Positions 32,780 to 42,575 of a stretch of DNA of 64,000 nt are shown here, piece after piece; the first letter of the stretch is position 1, and each line of letters starts with the position of its first letter. The notes under the pieces are model-generated. The model did not search any database, was not told the origin of the DNA, and worked only from the letters and a program-made list of their open reading frames with translations. The translations under genes and the position numbers were made by a program. The stretch is from Hippopus hippopus (taxonomy: Eukaryota; Mollusca; Bivalvia; Cardiida; Cardiidae), in the NCBI GenBank assembly GCA_946811185.2, contig OX328101.1:20010122-20074121 (forward strand), written 5' to 3'.

Positions 32780-32950
32780 TTTGTAATACAATTTTTAACA
32801 ACGCTGAGGTAGAAGGCTTTTGAAAACATTTTGGGAAAAGAAGAAAATGCTGGAAACCAGCATTTTCTGCTTTTACCATAATGTTTTCTGCCATTGCATG
32901 AAAATATCCCATCGTTTAAGCCGCATTGAAAGTGTCGTCTGTCGTTGCAG
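32780..32950. repeat. Family B element
   Basis: Hairpin 32821-32890, right module CATTGAAAGTGTCGTCTG. The two overlapping minus-strand frames here (60 and 79 residues) come from the palindrome and are not genes. Confidence 0.65.
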
Positions 32951-33212
32951 AGATATAAGATAAAAAAAAAAAAGGGGTCGTCATGAAAAGACATACATTT
33001 TACAGATGCCTAATTACCGTGAGAATGAATAGCGTTCTTTGACAAGTAAGAGAAGAATAGAAAATGATACACACAACAAATGTTCTTCAGTTTGGATGCC
33101 TTTGAAATTTTGTCATTTGGTAAAGAGTAAAATGATTTTTCATTCAAAAGTGGGAAATGGCAGGAATATTTCCTCGCACTTCGACTCAGTTTTAGATAGG
33201 ACAGAATGTCAA

Positions 33213-33469
33213 CCCTTATCCTGCTAGTAAGTGGAATAAAACTTTAAAGCCTTTGAAATACCAAACTTTGTTGTTTTTTTTTACTATACCTACGCATAGT
33301 AAAAAATCCAAATTTTGGTATTTCAAAGGTCAAAGGTATTATTTAGGGAAAAACATCTCCTGATGGGACAGTGTTGATCCAAGATCAGACTGCACGTTTT
33401 GTGCAGTCTGATCTTGATCTACGCTGTCCGCAAAAGGTCCGTGAGTCGCGGCTAGCAGCCAAAGGGTGA
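33213..33469. mobile_element. Family A element with an extra AT-rich hairpin
   Basis: Ends ACCCTTATCCTGCT and GCAGCCAAAGGG, hairpin 33365-33430. Between left end and main hairpin lies an additional palindrome (33247-33335) made by inverted duplication of CTTTGAAATACCAAA. Confidence 0.75.
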
Positions 33470-33479
33470 ATACATGTAC

Positions 33480-34645
33480 ATGGACGCACGACAGACATCG
33501 AGCCAGAACAGCTTGCTTCCCTTATGCCAGTGGAGCTACTTTAGAAGTCAAAGGTGTACCTTAAAAAGTCAAACTAGAGTACTGTAAATTCTGCAAGTTA
33601 CGTAATACATTAAAGGACAAATGTGTAGTATTCAATCTCACACAAAAACCACCATCTTTGCAAACCTTAATTAGTTCTCTTGGGATTATTTTTTACACGG
33701 AAAGTCCTTGACAAATAGTGTGTCTGGAATCAATTCTTTTCCTGTCGATCATCTTACCAGTAAATGGTTGTTTATTGGCGTATTAATATGATAAGAGGGC
33801 GCGCTATAATAGATCTATCTCACAAATACTTGAGATCTTTTTGCAGAAATCGCGTCATTACCGAATTGGCTCTAGAAACCAAACGGCAAGGGGAAGAGCC
33901 TTATGTTTGAATTTTAAAAATAACGTTTATCTGTAGCTTTTCTACAGTCACTAGAGCTTGAATGGTTAAGATCAAAGTAGGAATCATGGCAGTCTTGGCC
34001 CTTGCTGACGAAACGAGTTTATGCCTAACTGAGTATAAAACTTTTACGTTCGTTAACAACGAAAAAGTAAGCAAACATAAAGAATGAAATCGTTAACATT
34101 GAAAAAAGAATATTATCTGGGGGTACTGAATTACCGTTAAACAACATAGACATTTCATAGTCGGCTAAACTGACCATGAAAAGGGTTCTACAGGCACTGG
34201 CCTTGGTCTTGGGCCTATGCTGCCTGCCACTCTGGTTCTCTAAATAAAGAAACTAATGCCCCTGGGTCTACAGGCATCACCACTTCGGGTTGTCAATAGA
34301 TACGCAGTTGATCACTCAGATGGTCCGTTTGATGGCACACATTAATAACATTCAATCCAGACATAAATCTTATTAAAGAATGGTTTTCGTCATTATCTTC
34401 AGATTCCATTTAAACTTCATGATCAGCAATTTTAGCTGCGCAAAATACTTAAGAGAAATACACCATTAAGCATAATCAAGTTATGTCGAAGTAATAGTAA
34501 TTTAAGTGCGGTTTGAATATCTTGCTTCTCTACTATAGCACTAAACCGATGTAAAAGGTCATTTTTGTAAACGCTGTATCAATTATTCAGCATTCTAAAG
34601 GTCCAATTTCTCAGAAAGCTATTAGTTTCTTAAATGTACAAAGAT
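33480..34645. other. Intergenic, nothing recognised
   Basis: Starts with GGACGCACGACAGACATCGA, a likely scrap of the ~140-bp repeat tail, then unremarkable sequence. Confidence 0.5.
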
Positions 34646-34653
34646 TTTGTTAA

Positions 34654-34836
34654 CCTTAGACTGCTAAGCACGACTCGAGGACCTTTTGAGGACAGTGTAG
34701 ATCAGATTGTACAGACTGCACAGAACATGCAATCTGATCTTGTATCTACACTGTCTGATAAGAAGATATTCCATTCCCCCATAACTTTTAAATAGCATAC
34801 TATCGGTTGAAAGTTTCATTTATGCTATTAAGAAGG
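34654..34836. mobile_element. Family A element, rearranged arms
   Basis: TTAA at 34650-34653 and 34837-34840. The hairpin (34690-34757) has a duplicated ACAGACTGCACAG segment in one arm. Confidence 0.78.
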
Positions 34837-34903
34837 TTAAAGTTGTTGTCCAGTTGTAGCCCATAAGCTCCTGCAGAAGACGTTTTGCATCTAATAAATA
34901 AAT

Positions 34904-34985
34904 TGAGAGAGAGAGAGAGATAGAAAGAGAGAGAGAGAGGTTCAAAGAAAGATAGAAGAGACAGACAGACAGACAGACAGACAGA
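34904..34985 (+). repeat. GA and ACAG microsatellite
   Basis: (GA)n followed by (ACAG)n. Confidence 0.96.
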
Positions 34986-35148
34986 CTAAAATTTCCAATC
35001 TCTTTAATTAATTTTGATGGGTTATGTAACGTGGCATCAAAAATTGTTCCATAAAAAATAAATCCTTAATTTGACAAAATGAGATTGTTATACGTGCTCC
35101 ATCAGGATGACATGTAGTACGCTCCTTTCACAGCCATTAGTGAGCATT

Positions 35149-35219
35149 GTTAGAACCACTTTTGTAATAAAACGGCTTTATTACATAAAATCGTTTTATT
35201 ACAAAAGTGGTCCTAACAG
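35149..35219. repeat. Palindrome with 27-bp arms
   Basis: TGTTAGAACCACTTTTGTAA.. and its complement ..TTACAAAAGTGGTCCTAACA pair with a single mismatch; loop ~17 bases. Confidence 0.9.
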
Positions 35220-35249
35220 AGTATCAACCAACTGGATACAGGCTACATC

Positions 35250-35440
35250 GAGTACACAGAAAAAGGAAGTACCAGGCTGCCAACCGGGACTCGATATGCT
35301 TTTGCGGCCAATGTAAATCAAGATCAGACTGCACAAAATGTGCAGTCTGATTTTTGGTTTACATTGGCTGATTTGATGTGTTGAAATTTTAAATCGCTTT
35401 ATACAGACTTTTCTACTGGCAAGAAATTATTCATTTTATT
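35250..35440. mobile_element. Family A element with co-varied stem
   Basis: Hairpin 35305-35370. The outer stem reads GGCCAATGTAAATCAAGATC on one side and GGTTTACATTGGC on the other, where most copies have GACAGTGTAGATC/GATCTACACTGTC: both arms carry matching changes. Confidence 0.72.
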
Positions 35441-35449
35441 AATGTTTAG

Positions 35450-35682
35450 TAGCTAAGTACTACCAAATACTGTCGTGTTTGAACGACCCTGAGGAAGAAA
35501 GCTTGTGAAAACATTGTGGGAAAAATATAAAATGTTTAAAAAAAAAACTGTATTTTCTCCCTTTCCCACAATTTTTCTACCGTTCGAAGACAAATTCCAT
35601 CATCACAGCCAGATTTAATTAGTCGTCTGCCTACACTTCCAATTTGGACAGCTGTAAAATTTTATTGTCAGGTAAAGGAGTG
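35450..35682. mobile_element. Family B element
   Basis: Hairpin 35506-35578 with an A-rich expanded loop; left ACGACCCTGAGGAAG, right TTGTCAGGTAAAGGAG. Confidence 0.65.
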
Positions 35683-35775
35683 AAGCGACTAACTTCAGTT
35701 TCGAATATACCAACTATTGCTTAGGAAAGCAAACAAATGGGTCAAGTAAAACGTTTACAAATAACACATATATCG

Positions 35776-35822
35776 GTGATCAGACTGCATGGATGTGCTG
35801 TCTTATCTTCGTCTACATTTCT
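35776..35822. repeat. Family A hairpin, fragment
   Basis: GATCAGACTGCATGGATGTGC and TCGTCTACAT survive just left of the TRIM insertion. Confidence 0.45.
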
Positions 35823-35850
35823 TGGAAAAGCCAACGGAAGTCATTGGATA

Positions 35851-36009
35851 TGTCACGGAGAGAGGTTAGATATATAAGCACTTGAAACCTGCCTTTGCTG
35901 TTGAGCTAGCTTTTACAGCGATGCGGTTTGGTGCAGTTCTCTCCGTGCAAGTTAAGCTACGTGGTTATAGTTAGTGCCTGGATGGATGACCAGGTCGTTG
36001 TACGCTACA
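35851..36009 (+). repeat. 5' LTR of the TRIM, 5S rRNA-like
   Basis: It contains a TATA-like GATATATAAGCAC at 35868-35880, then a 5S-like block: GTTAAGCTACGTGG at 35951-35964 (5S box A region) and GTTAGTGCCTGGATGGATGA at 35970-35989 (5S intermediate element and box C). A short stem CAGCGA/TCGTTG can close this 5S-like part. LTR differences from the right copy are about 14, so the insertion is not recent if LTRs were identical at birth. Confidence 0.8.
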
Positions 36010-36011
36010 TT

Positions 36012-36029
36012 TGGTGGCAGCGGTGGGAT
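36012..36029 (+). promoter_or_regulatory. Primer-binding site, tRNA-Leu type
   Basis: TGGTGGCAGCGGTGGGAT starts two bases after the left LTR and is complementary over 18 nt to the 3' end of animal tRNA-Leu(AAG/TAG) including CCA. That tRNA end is known to me from metazoan sequences; the local tRNA gene is not in this window. Confidence 0.8.
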
Positions 36030-36129
36030 AATGACAACTGTCGGTCTTGAGTTGCCTTACCCATGTATATTCCCCTGTTTTATTTATATGTACATGTTTG
36101 TATATAAGTCTAGAGGTCGAGACTTGTCG

Positions 36130-36142
36130 AAGGGGGGAGTAA
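36130..36142 (+). promoter_or_regulatory. Polypurine tract of the TRIM
   Basis: AAGGGGGGAGTAA abuts the right LTR exactly where plus-strand priming would occur. Confidence 0.75.
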
Positions 36143-36300
36143 TGTCACCAAGAGAGGTTAGATATATAAGCACTTGAAACCTGCCTTGTTGTTAAGCTAG
36201 CTTTTACAGCGATGCGGTTTGGTGTAGTTCCCTCCGTGCAAGTTAAGCAACGTGGCTATAGTTAGTGCCCGGATGGGTGACCAGGTCGCTGCACGTTACA
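36143..36300 (+). repeat. 3' LTR of the TRIM, better preserved 5S-like block
   Basis: Same order as the left LTR, with AGTTAAGCAACGTGG at 36241-36255 and GTTAGTGCCCGGATGGGTGA at 36261-36280. These match animal 5S rRNA more closely than the left copy, especially GGATGGGTGACC. The closing stem reads CAGCGA/TCGCTG: the C here and T in the left LTR both pair with G, a pairing-neutral change. Confidence 0.8.
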
Positions 36301-36350
36301 GATATATGCCAAAATAGTGACAGAGCAAGTGAGAACTACGCAAGTTAACT

Positions 36351-36525
36351 AGACCTTGAGCCACTAATAGACCTCCCTCCCCCTCCCCCCCGCCCCCATG
36401 GGGAATTTTCGGCACTATTATTTTCTGAAACCCCAAGGTCTCCTAAGCACTTTGTCAAAGTCTGCCACCTGGCGAGTGGGGCTTTTGCGAGTTATAAGAG
36501 GTCAAAGGTCATAAAGTGCACTGTT
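36351..36525 (+). repeat. Left copy of a ~175-bp inverted repeat pair
   Basis: AGACCTTGAGCCACTAATAG, GGGGAATTTTCGGCACTATT, CCCCAAGGTCTCCTAAGCA, AAAGTCTGCCACCTGGCGAG, then AGGTCAAAGGTCA (36499-36511) and AAGTGCACT. The partner lies at 39.86-40.03 kb. Confidence 0.85.
36361..36400 (+). repeat. C-rich low-complexity tract
   Basis: CCTCCCTCCCCCTCCCCCCC and neighbours, within the left inverted-repeat copy; the right copy has only a C7/G7 run here. Confidence 0.9.
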
Positions 36526-38850
36526 GCATATGAGATATCAATGAATAGCAGTTCAGGTTAATTTTTCATTCCATTCTCTACATTTAATGTGTCAGAAACA
36601 TGTTCAGATGGGTTTATAAACTCATATCTTTAGTCAAAACAGCTATTTTACACAAATAGAAGTAATTTTGTTTGAATCAAAGTACTGAGAGAACTGTTCT
36701 TGACCACCTTTGTGAGCGTAAAATGGCTGGTACCCGAAATCATATTCATAGCATACAAAATCATCAATTATGATCTTAGTGATACAGAATAGATTCCATG
36801 ATAAACATTGTGCCTTACCAGTATAATTAATCCTATCTATAAGCTGTAAGCGAAGGAAATCAGAGTATTAATAGTTACAAATGTTGAGCTTTTTTTTTTT
36901 TTTTTTAATCTTACGCTATTTGCTGGAATTTAAGATATTTCTTGCTGTTGACCCATAAGAACTCATTGACATCAGGATTGCATTTATCACTTCTATGATT
37001 AACAGTAATTTGCCACATTGATTGGTATTGTATTAAACCCAGTGAATAAAGTTGTGTAGATCTTTTTCTTCATAGAGTTCGAGACTAATATGAAGTTGCC
37101 TTTCATTTAAAATGATAACAGTGATGTTTACAACAGATCATTCCATGCTATATGAAATCTATCCAGTATCACCCAATTTGACCACACTCATGAAGTCAAC
37201 ATTGTTATCATCTTTCTCATTGCTTGGTTAGAATATATTTCAATACGTTAACTAAATCATTGCTATGATTTATACTCTGTATTATTCTATACACGTACTG
37301 CATGTCTGTGACATGGGGAAGTACCCAGTAAACATTGTGAAAATTCAATAGCATTTCTGTTCTATTCACAATATGACATTTTTACCACAATTGAAAAACA
37401 TCAAAACGTACGCAGAGATACCATGCATAAAACCATTTTAGAAACACTCTAGGTTTGTTATTCTCTAAATGATTCCAAGGTAGCATTTCGCAAAACAGAA
37501 TCTACTTTTGTCGAACTACAGAGACTTCCCTTCACAGCATAGACTTTGCGAATGAGAAATCAGGTCAGAAAAGAAGAAACTGTCTCCCCATTAGATAACT
37601 GATCATTTCTTGCTAAAGATGGGCAATTATTGGTGCATCACTGATATGGAATAGCACAGTAAAATGAAATCTATTATTTGTAATATGGGAAACAAAATCC
37701 TGGAAATAACAATAAGCCCATGATCGTGACACCAAGTGCAAAAAAATGTTCATCTGTTCATGCACAATACTACAGTTATGCTTATATTGGATGAGGTGGA
37801 GCGAAGCATAGTCAAAGTGTATTGCAGCAGGCATTTTCTTTTTGACATACGAAAGGTACCTTTATATACATGTTTGATAGAAAGAGAGAAAAACAAAACT
37901 CATGCATAGGCCTTTTGCCCATAGCAGAAATAAGGAGAGACACTAATCATCTATCAAACAAGGTAAATGATAACTGGACAGCTAAAATATCAAAAAACCT
38001 TCTGTCTCGTTTAAATGTATAGAATATCAAACAAAAAACTAAAAAAAAAAAATTATTTTGAATTTACACAGATTATAAATCATTAGAATACAATGTAATT
38101 GAGTGAAGGAAGACATAGCCTTGAAGCTATGCAGGTAGAAAGCAAGAAGTCATACATATGTAAGAACAAGATAATCTGAGCAATCAAAGGACTGCCATGT
38201 GAATGATGATAATTTGCATGACCTTTACGCCAAAAAATATGTTAATGACAAGAACATTAATAGTACATGGTAACACACAAATGACCTTCATTTCAAAGAT
38301 AACATAGAAGGGAAACAAAATGGATAAAAGAGTAAGGAAAAAAACCAGGGCTCTTTATTGCATAGTTTAAGACTTAAGCATATTATATCAAACCCAATGC
38401 AACTCATTTCCAACATTTAAACTTAGCCTTCTGTAATAGTCATGGCACGATGCTTCAAATTATTTCCTTGTTTTTTAATGCCAACCAGTTAAATCAACAT
38501 AATTCTGAGCATGTAAGATCGGAAAAACGACAACCACAGTTTTCATAACAAAAACATAAAGCCACAGATAGGGCGGGTAGGCATGAGAATGATGATGGTG
38601 AAGGTTTTACTGAGCAAATACAAGCCTGAATGAGCTCTCATTCACTATAACACCATGGTCCTCTGTAAATGAATACTGACCAACAGTGTGAGATAACAGG
38701 TGCATCTGCCCTATTGAAATATCAAATCTAAATGGAGAATTCAATCCATCATGGTAACTCACATTGCAAGTAAATCACCTGGTAACTTAATTGACGTGTG
38801 TTAAAAGTGTAACAAGATAAACTACGAATAATATATCTCTGATTTTGGGC
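36526..38850. other. AT-rich non-coding interior, nothing recognised
   Basis: Lies between the inverted pair. No frame above 75 codons, no family B, C, E or F sequence, only a poly-T run near 36891-36906. Unusually quiet for this window. Confidence 0.6.
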
Positions 38851-38856
38851 AGTTAA

Positions 38857-39062
38857 CTCTTTCTACGCCAAATATTTAATGCCCACCTCTTTCGATGCCT
38901 GGAAATAGGCTCCTTTGAAAATCAGTAAGAGTTTTATCATATTAGGCTTGACTAAACAAGCGGATGACAGAGTTCTAAGATCAGACTGCATGTTCTGTGC
39001 AGTCTGATCTTGATCTCTGACGTCCGCAAAGGCCACTGTTTTCGCCTATAGTGCTGAAAGGG
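38857..39062. mobile_element. Family A element, second outer-module type
   Basis: TTAA at 38853-38856 and 39063-39066. Ends CTCTTTCTACGCC and AGTGCTGAAAGGG differ from the common CCCTTA..CTGC type. Hairpin 38961-39028. Confidence 0.8.
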
Positions 39063-39859
39063 TTAAATTCATGCATATGTATGCTGTATTTAACTAAAAA
39101 GGTGGATATTCCTGTAGGTCATACCTTTACCACTTCATGGCAAGTTCAAACTTTAGTACTTTGATATCATTGTCTGAAAGAACTAAACTGATAAAATAAC
39201 AAGTGAAGGCACTGTAGATAGCATATGCAATGTCCTCTTAGTAAATGAGATCAAGATATATTTATTTTTAAACTTTTTTGTCCGTTTTTTAGATACAAGA
39301 GTTAAATGGTACACAATGTATCAGTAACTTCAGTACTTTGATTTACATTAAAAGTCTCTATTTGTTGTAATGAATATAACTATTAAGATCATGAAAATAA
39401 GCATACCAATAAATTTTAGATTCATTTTGTTTATCTAAAATGGAGAAATGAACCAGATAGTTGTTGAATTCTCAGCAACTGGTATAAAAAATTAAAAAGT
39501 ATATTAATGAACTTTGGTTATAAGTGCTTCCATTTTATCCATGAATATGACAAATTGATATTCAATAAATCTGAAAATGCCATCTGGGTTGCTTCTAGGA
39601 TGCATTCAAGGCATTTGTGATCAAGAAAATGTGCTTTATCTTAAAAATATCTTTGTAGTTTCTCAGATTATGATTTTTTGGAAGCTTGAATCTTAAAAAA
39701 ATAGTGCTGTCAGTGCTTTGATTTGCATCAAGTGTTCTTTTATTTTGTTAGAAATGCATAGAATTATCTAAATATGAGCTTATTACATTACCTAAGTTCA
39801 TTTGGGACTTTCACAAGGTATAAAATTTCGAAAGAAGTGTCAATTGAAGATCAGCTAAT

Positions 39860-40030
39860 AAGGTTAAGGTTAGTGCACTTGATGACCTTTGACCTCTATA
39901 ACTTCCAAAAGCCCTACTCACCAGGTGGCAGACTTTGGGAATATGCTCAGGAGACCTTGGGGCTCAAGAAAATCATAGTCCCGAAAATTCCCCCTGGGGG
40001 GGAGCAAACACCCTGCTGGCTCATAGTCTA
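39860..40030 (-). repeat. Right copy of the ~175-bp inverted repeat pair
   Basis: On the minus strand: TAGACTATGAGCCAGCAGGG, GGGGGAATTTTCGGGACTAT, CCCCAAGGTCTCCTGAGCAT, AAAGTCTGCCACCTGGTGAG, then AGGTCAAAGGTCA (39883-39895 complement). The 85-residue frame at 39774-40031 is not supported as a gene. Confidence 0.85.
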
Positions 40031-40240
40031 AACCTTTTACCAAACAATAACGACCCTGAAAGAGAGGGCTTTTGAAAACATTGTGTGAAAAAGAGAAAAT
40101 GCTGATTCCAGCATTTTCTCTTTTTTCCACAATGTTTTCTTCCCTATCAAAGACAGAAATAATCATTTAAGCAACTTCTAATTTGTCCTCTGCAAATGCT
40201 TTCGATTTTGTCTGGTCCAAAATTTTGTTGTTCGGTAGAG
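40031..40240. mobile_element. Family B element at the edge of the 36-40 kb inverted repeat
   Basis: Left ACCTTTTACCAAACAATAAC, hairpin 40072-40140, right TTGTTCGGTAGAG then TTAA 40241-40244. Its left edge coincides with the end of the inverted repeat. Confidence 0.75.
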
Positions 40241-40249
40241 TTAAAATAA

Positions 40250-41276
40250 TACCTCTTGTTGGCACGCTATGGTTGCAAGAATGAAAACTTTATGCGAGAA
40301 GTCGGAGTTCCTTACATTCTTTTATCAATTGTTTATTTTTCTATTTTTTTCAGCTGCGCCAAGAAAGCGTCGAATATAATCAAGATGAAGATATCGACTG
40401 TTCACTGTGCTTCCTACGGTATACAATCCCTGCTCAGTGGTTTAATTGTTTGATGGATTTGGCATTTCACTGCAATTAATATTCTTCCGGCGACACGTGC
40501 TACCGATCAGCGAGACAAACGAGGAGGTAAATTACAACAAGAAGTCAGCGTTTTGGCACTGAAGTACAAGATCTCTAAGGTTAAAGGTTGTTCAAGCCGT
40601 CTAACATAGGTCTTTATGATGATGAACCGCCTCCTCACGAGATAAGACTTTGAAATACGGATATCAATCACGTCTAAATATAATTCTCGTGCCAAAACTA
40701 GCTTTAATCAATCTACTTTGTGATTTTATTGGGCGACTGTCCAAGATAGGAGATAGTTAATTCAAGGAAACATACATTATGGAAGTACTGAATGTTTTGT
40801 TCTATGGTAATTCGGAAAATGCGGATGTTAAAGGAAATTTAAACGAATGAACAGCACAATTCCTGATGAGACCTGCGATTAAGTTGATTTTATCAACTTC
40901 TTGTTGAAAAGAGCTTAAACTTTTGTTTCGAGGCAGCGGTAAAGCAAGGCATCTTGAGAAAATGGATTCATCAAATAGTAATTTCGTAAGTTTTGCTGCC
41001 ACGAAAAGCTACCCGATGCCGTCAAATGACTGTGTCCGGCCGATATAGATTTAACCTCAATCGTAATATTCGAACAATTAGTATTGTTGGAGTTGCTTTT
41101 TTGAGTCAAACCATAATTGAATTATGGAATACGCAAATATTCATACGCCAAGTGCTAAACGATGTAACTGTACAATACAGTGATCTGCTCCCTCATTGTA
41201 GGCTTGACTCGACGGAGATTATCAGGGCATGCCATATGCTCCTGGACAGTTTTACACAAAAATCAGCATTTGGAAG
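40250..41276. other. Upstream region of the receptor gene
   Basis: No repeat family is seen in this 1-kb stretch. Frames of 62 to 99 codons on both strands overlap each other and lack motifs. A 5' UTR or promoter of the receptor may lie here but I see no decisive TATA or initiator. Confidence 0.5.
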
Positions 41277-41321
41277 TAGTTCAAGCTCCTAAATTCACAA
41301 ATATTTGCATACTTTCAAAAA

Positions 41322-42428
41322 ATGGAAAATTTTAATGCTGTGTTCTTCAATACATCAATGATTAATGGAACATTTCCGAGACCGCCATTTCCGGAGCAAG
41401 TGATACCATCTAAAATATTCCCCGAGTTTAAGAAATATGGTTATACGATAACTGCAATTCTTGGACTGATTGGAAACGCCATTATATTTTATATATTTAC
41501 AAGAACAAAGCTAAAGAAACCGTCAACGTCTCGGTACCTCGCAGCGGCTGCTATAGCAGATAATGGGTTTTTATTGACAACCTTTTTAACAGTGTTACAT
41601 AACCAGTACCAGATCTTGGTGCAGAATTTTTTCGGCTCTTGTCAACTTATCATGTTTGGAAATCACGTGTTCCAGTTCTTAGCAAACTGGTATTTAACGG
41701 CAGTGATTATAGAAAAATACATTGGTGTAACGTGGCCTAGGAAAAAAGCCCGAATGTGTACAGTGTTCAGGGCCAAATGTGTTGTCATATGTCTAGCAAT
41801 AATGGGAACGGTGTGTTATCTATACATTACATACTTCTTCGGTGTCACACCGTACGGATGCAGTCTATTTTTCGGTGACCCACGGATTAAGAGCGCCTGG
41901 AAAGTATTAACGCGGATGGACGCAATTGTTAATTTCGCAGTTCCTTATATCGTAATCTTCATATTGACGTGCCTTATTGCTTACCGTACCTATATGTACC
42001 ACAAAATGTCCCTTGACGATGGAGAAAGTTTTTTACGTCGGCGGCGGGTAACAGCCCCTATTGACAAAGAGTTCAAAACGACACCATTACTTATATTGTT
42101 AGCAACATGCACTCTAATATTTTGTACACCTAACAGTAGTAGTAGTCTACGACGGATATTCTCGAAGGAAAATCTCATGATAACAGCCTATGACTTAAAA
42201 GTGATGGCAGTGTTTCTTTACTTGCAGATTCTTAATTGTTCGGTAAAAATTGTGGTATACATAGCAGCATCAAATGCGTTTGTTAGAGAGCTTGGCAAAT
42301 TATTTTGCAAAGTTCCAAATAGATGGAAGAAAAAGGACTCGGTAGAACTACAGAACAGCCATGTTCCGTCAAAAGTTGATGGCCTAACCACCAAGAACGT
42401 GGCAACTTCTACAGAGGGTATCGTTTGA
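41322..42428 (+). CDS. Rhodopsin-class GPCR, neuropeptide-receptor-like, single exon
   Basis: A 368-residue receptor with all seven membrane segments, expected at the plasma membrane and signalling through G proteins. Seen: a ~38-residue N-terminus with two N-glycosylation sequons (N10-T-S, N15-G-T); TM1 ~40-60 with the GN motif (51-52); TM2 ~72-93 with D80; TM3 ~104-131 opened by C107, which can pair with C180 in the second extracellular loop; E131-K132-Y133 in place of DRY; TM4 ~152-172; TM5 ~199-222; TM6 ~253-270 ending FCTP without the usual tryptophan; TM7 ~291-314, where NPxxY is replaced by SVKIVVY; and a basic then Ser/Thr-rich tail. The start is the first Met after an in-frame TAG at 41277-41279. 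No intron interrupts it. The ADNGFLL stretch in TM2 recalls lophotrochozoan peptide receptors of the FMRFamide-receptor-like kind; that is memory, and the ligand is unknown. It is the only convincing intact gene here. Family B repeats begin ~150 bp downstream. Confidence 0.93.
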   Translation: MENFNAVFFNTSMINGTFPRPPFPEQVIPSKIFPEFKKYGYTITAILGLIGNAIIFYIFTRTKLKKPSTSRYLAAAAIADNGFLLTTFLTVLHNQYQILVQNFFGSCQLIMFGNHVFQFLANWYLTAVIIEKYIGVTWPRKKARMCTVFRAKCVVICLAIMGTVCYLYITYFFGVTPYGCSLFFGDPRIKSAWKVLTRMDAIVNFAVPYIVIFILTCLIAYRTYMYHKMSLDDGESFLRRRRVTAPIDKEFKTTPLLILLATCTLIFCTPNSSSSLRRIFSKENLMITAYDLKVMAVFLYLQILNCSVKIVVYIAASNAFVRELGKLFCKVPNRWKKKDSVELQNSHVPSKVDGLTTKNVATSTEGIV

Positions 42429-42575
42429 ACAATACCGTTTCACCATCGGGACATAAGGAACTTTGTAACGTTACAATGGTATCTGCGTCAAAGATGGTTC
42501 AACTGGTTACCTCTTGAATAACGGTTACTTTAAGAACATCCCTGTATGGAGAGCAAGCATGAATTTTAAGTTTAA

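Larger units (their letters stand above)
35851..36300 (+). mobile_element. TRIM-type LTR retroelement with 5S rRNA-like LTRs
   Basis: A 450-bp miniature LTR retroelement. Two direct repeats (159 and 158 bp, roughly 90 percent alike by eye) start TGTCAC and end TACA. They enclose only 133 bp with no coding capacity. Directly after the left LTR is a primer-binding site, and directly before the right LTR a purine tract. GATA flanks both sides (35847-35850, 36301-36304), a plausible 4-bp target duplication. Replication proteins would have to come from an autonomous LTR element in trans. The 3' half of each LTR resembles the internal promoter region of 5S rRNA, the arrangement known from plant Cassandra TRIMs. 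Confidence 0.85.

Noticed and set aside
36241..36300. 5S rRNA gene or simple 5S pseudogene
   Set aside because: Only the internal-control half resembles 5S, it occurs in both LTRs at the same place, and LTR, primer site and purine tract account for its surroundings.
40993..41292. 99-codon frame directly upstream of the receptor
   Set aside because: It is out of frame with the receptor, has no motif, and overlaps minus-strand frames of similar size. An upstream ORF in the 5' UTR cannot be excluded.
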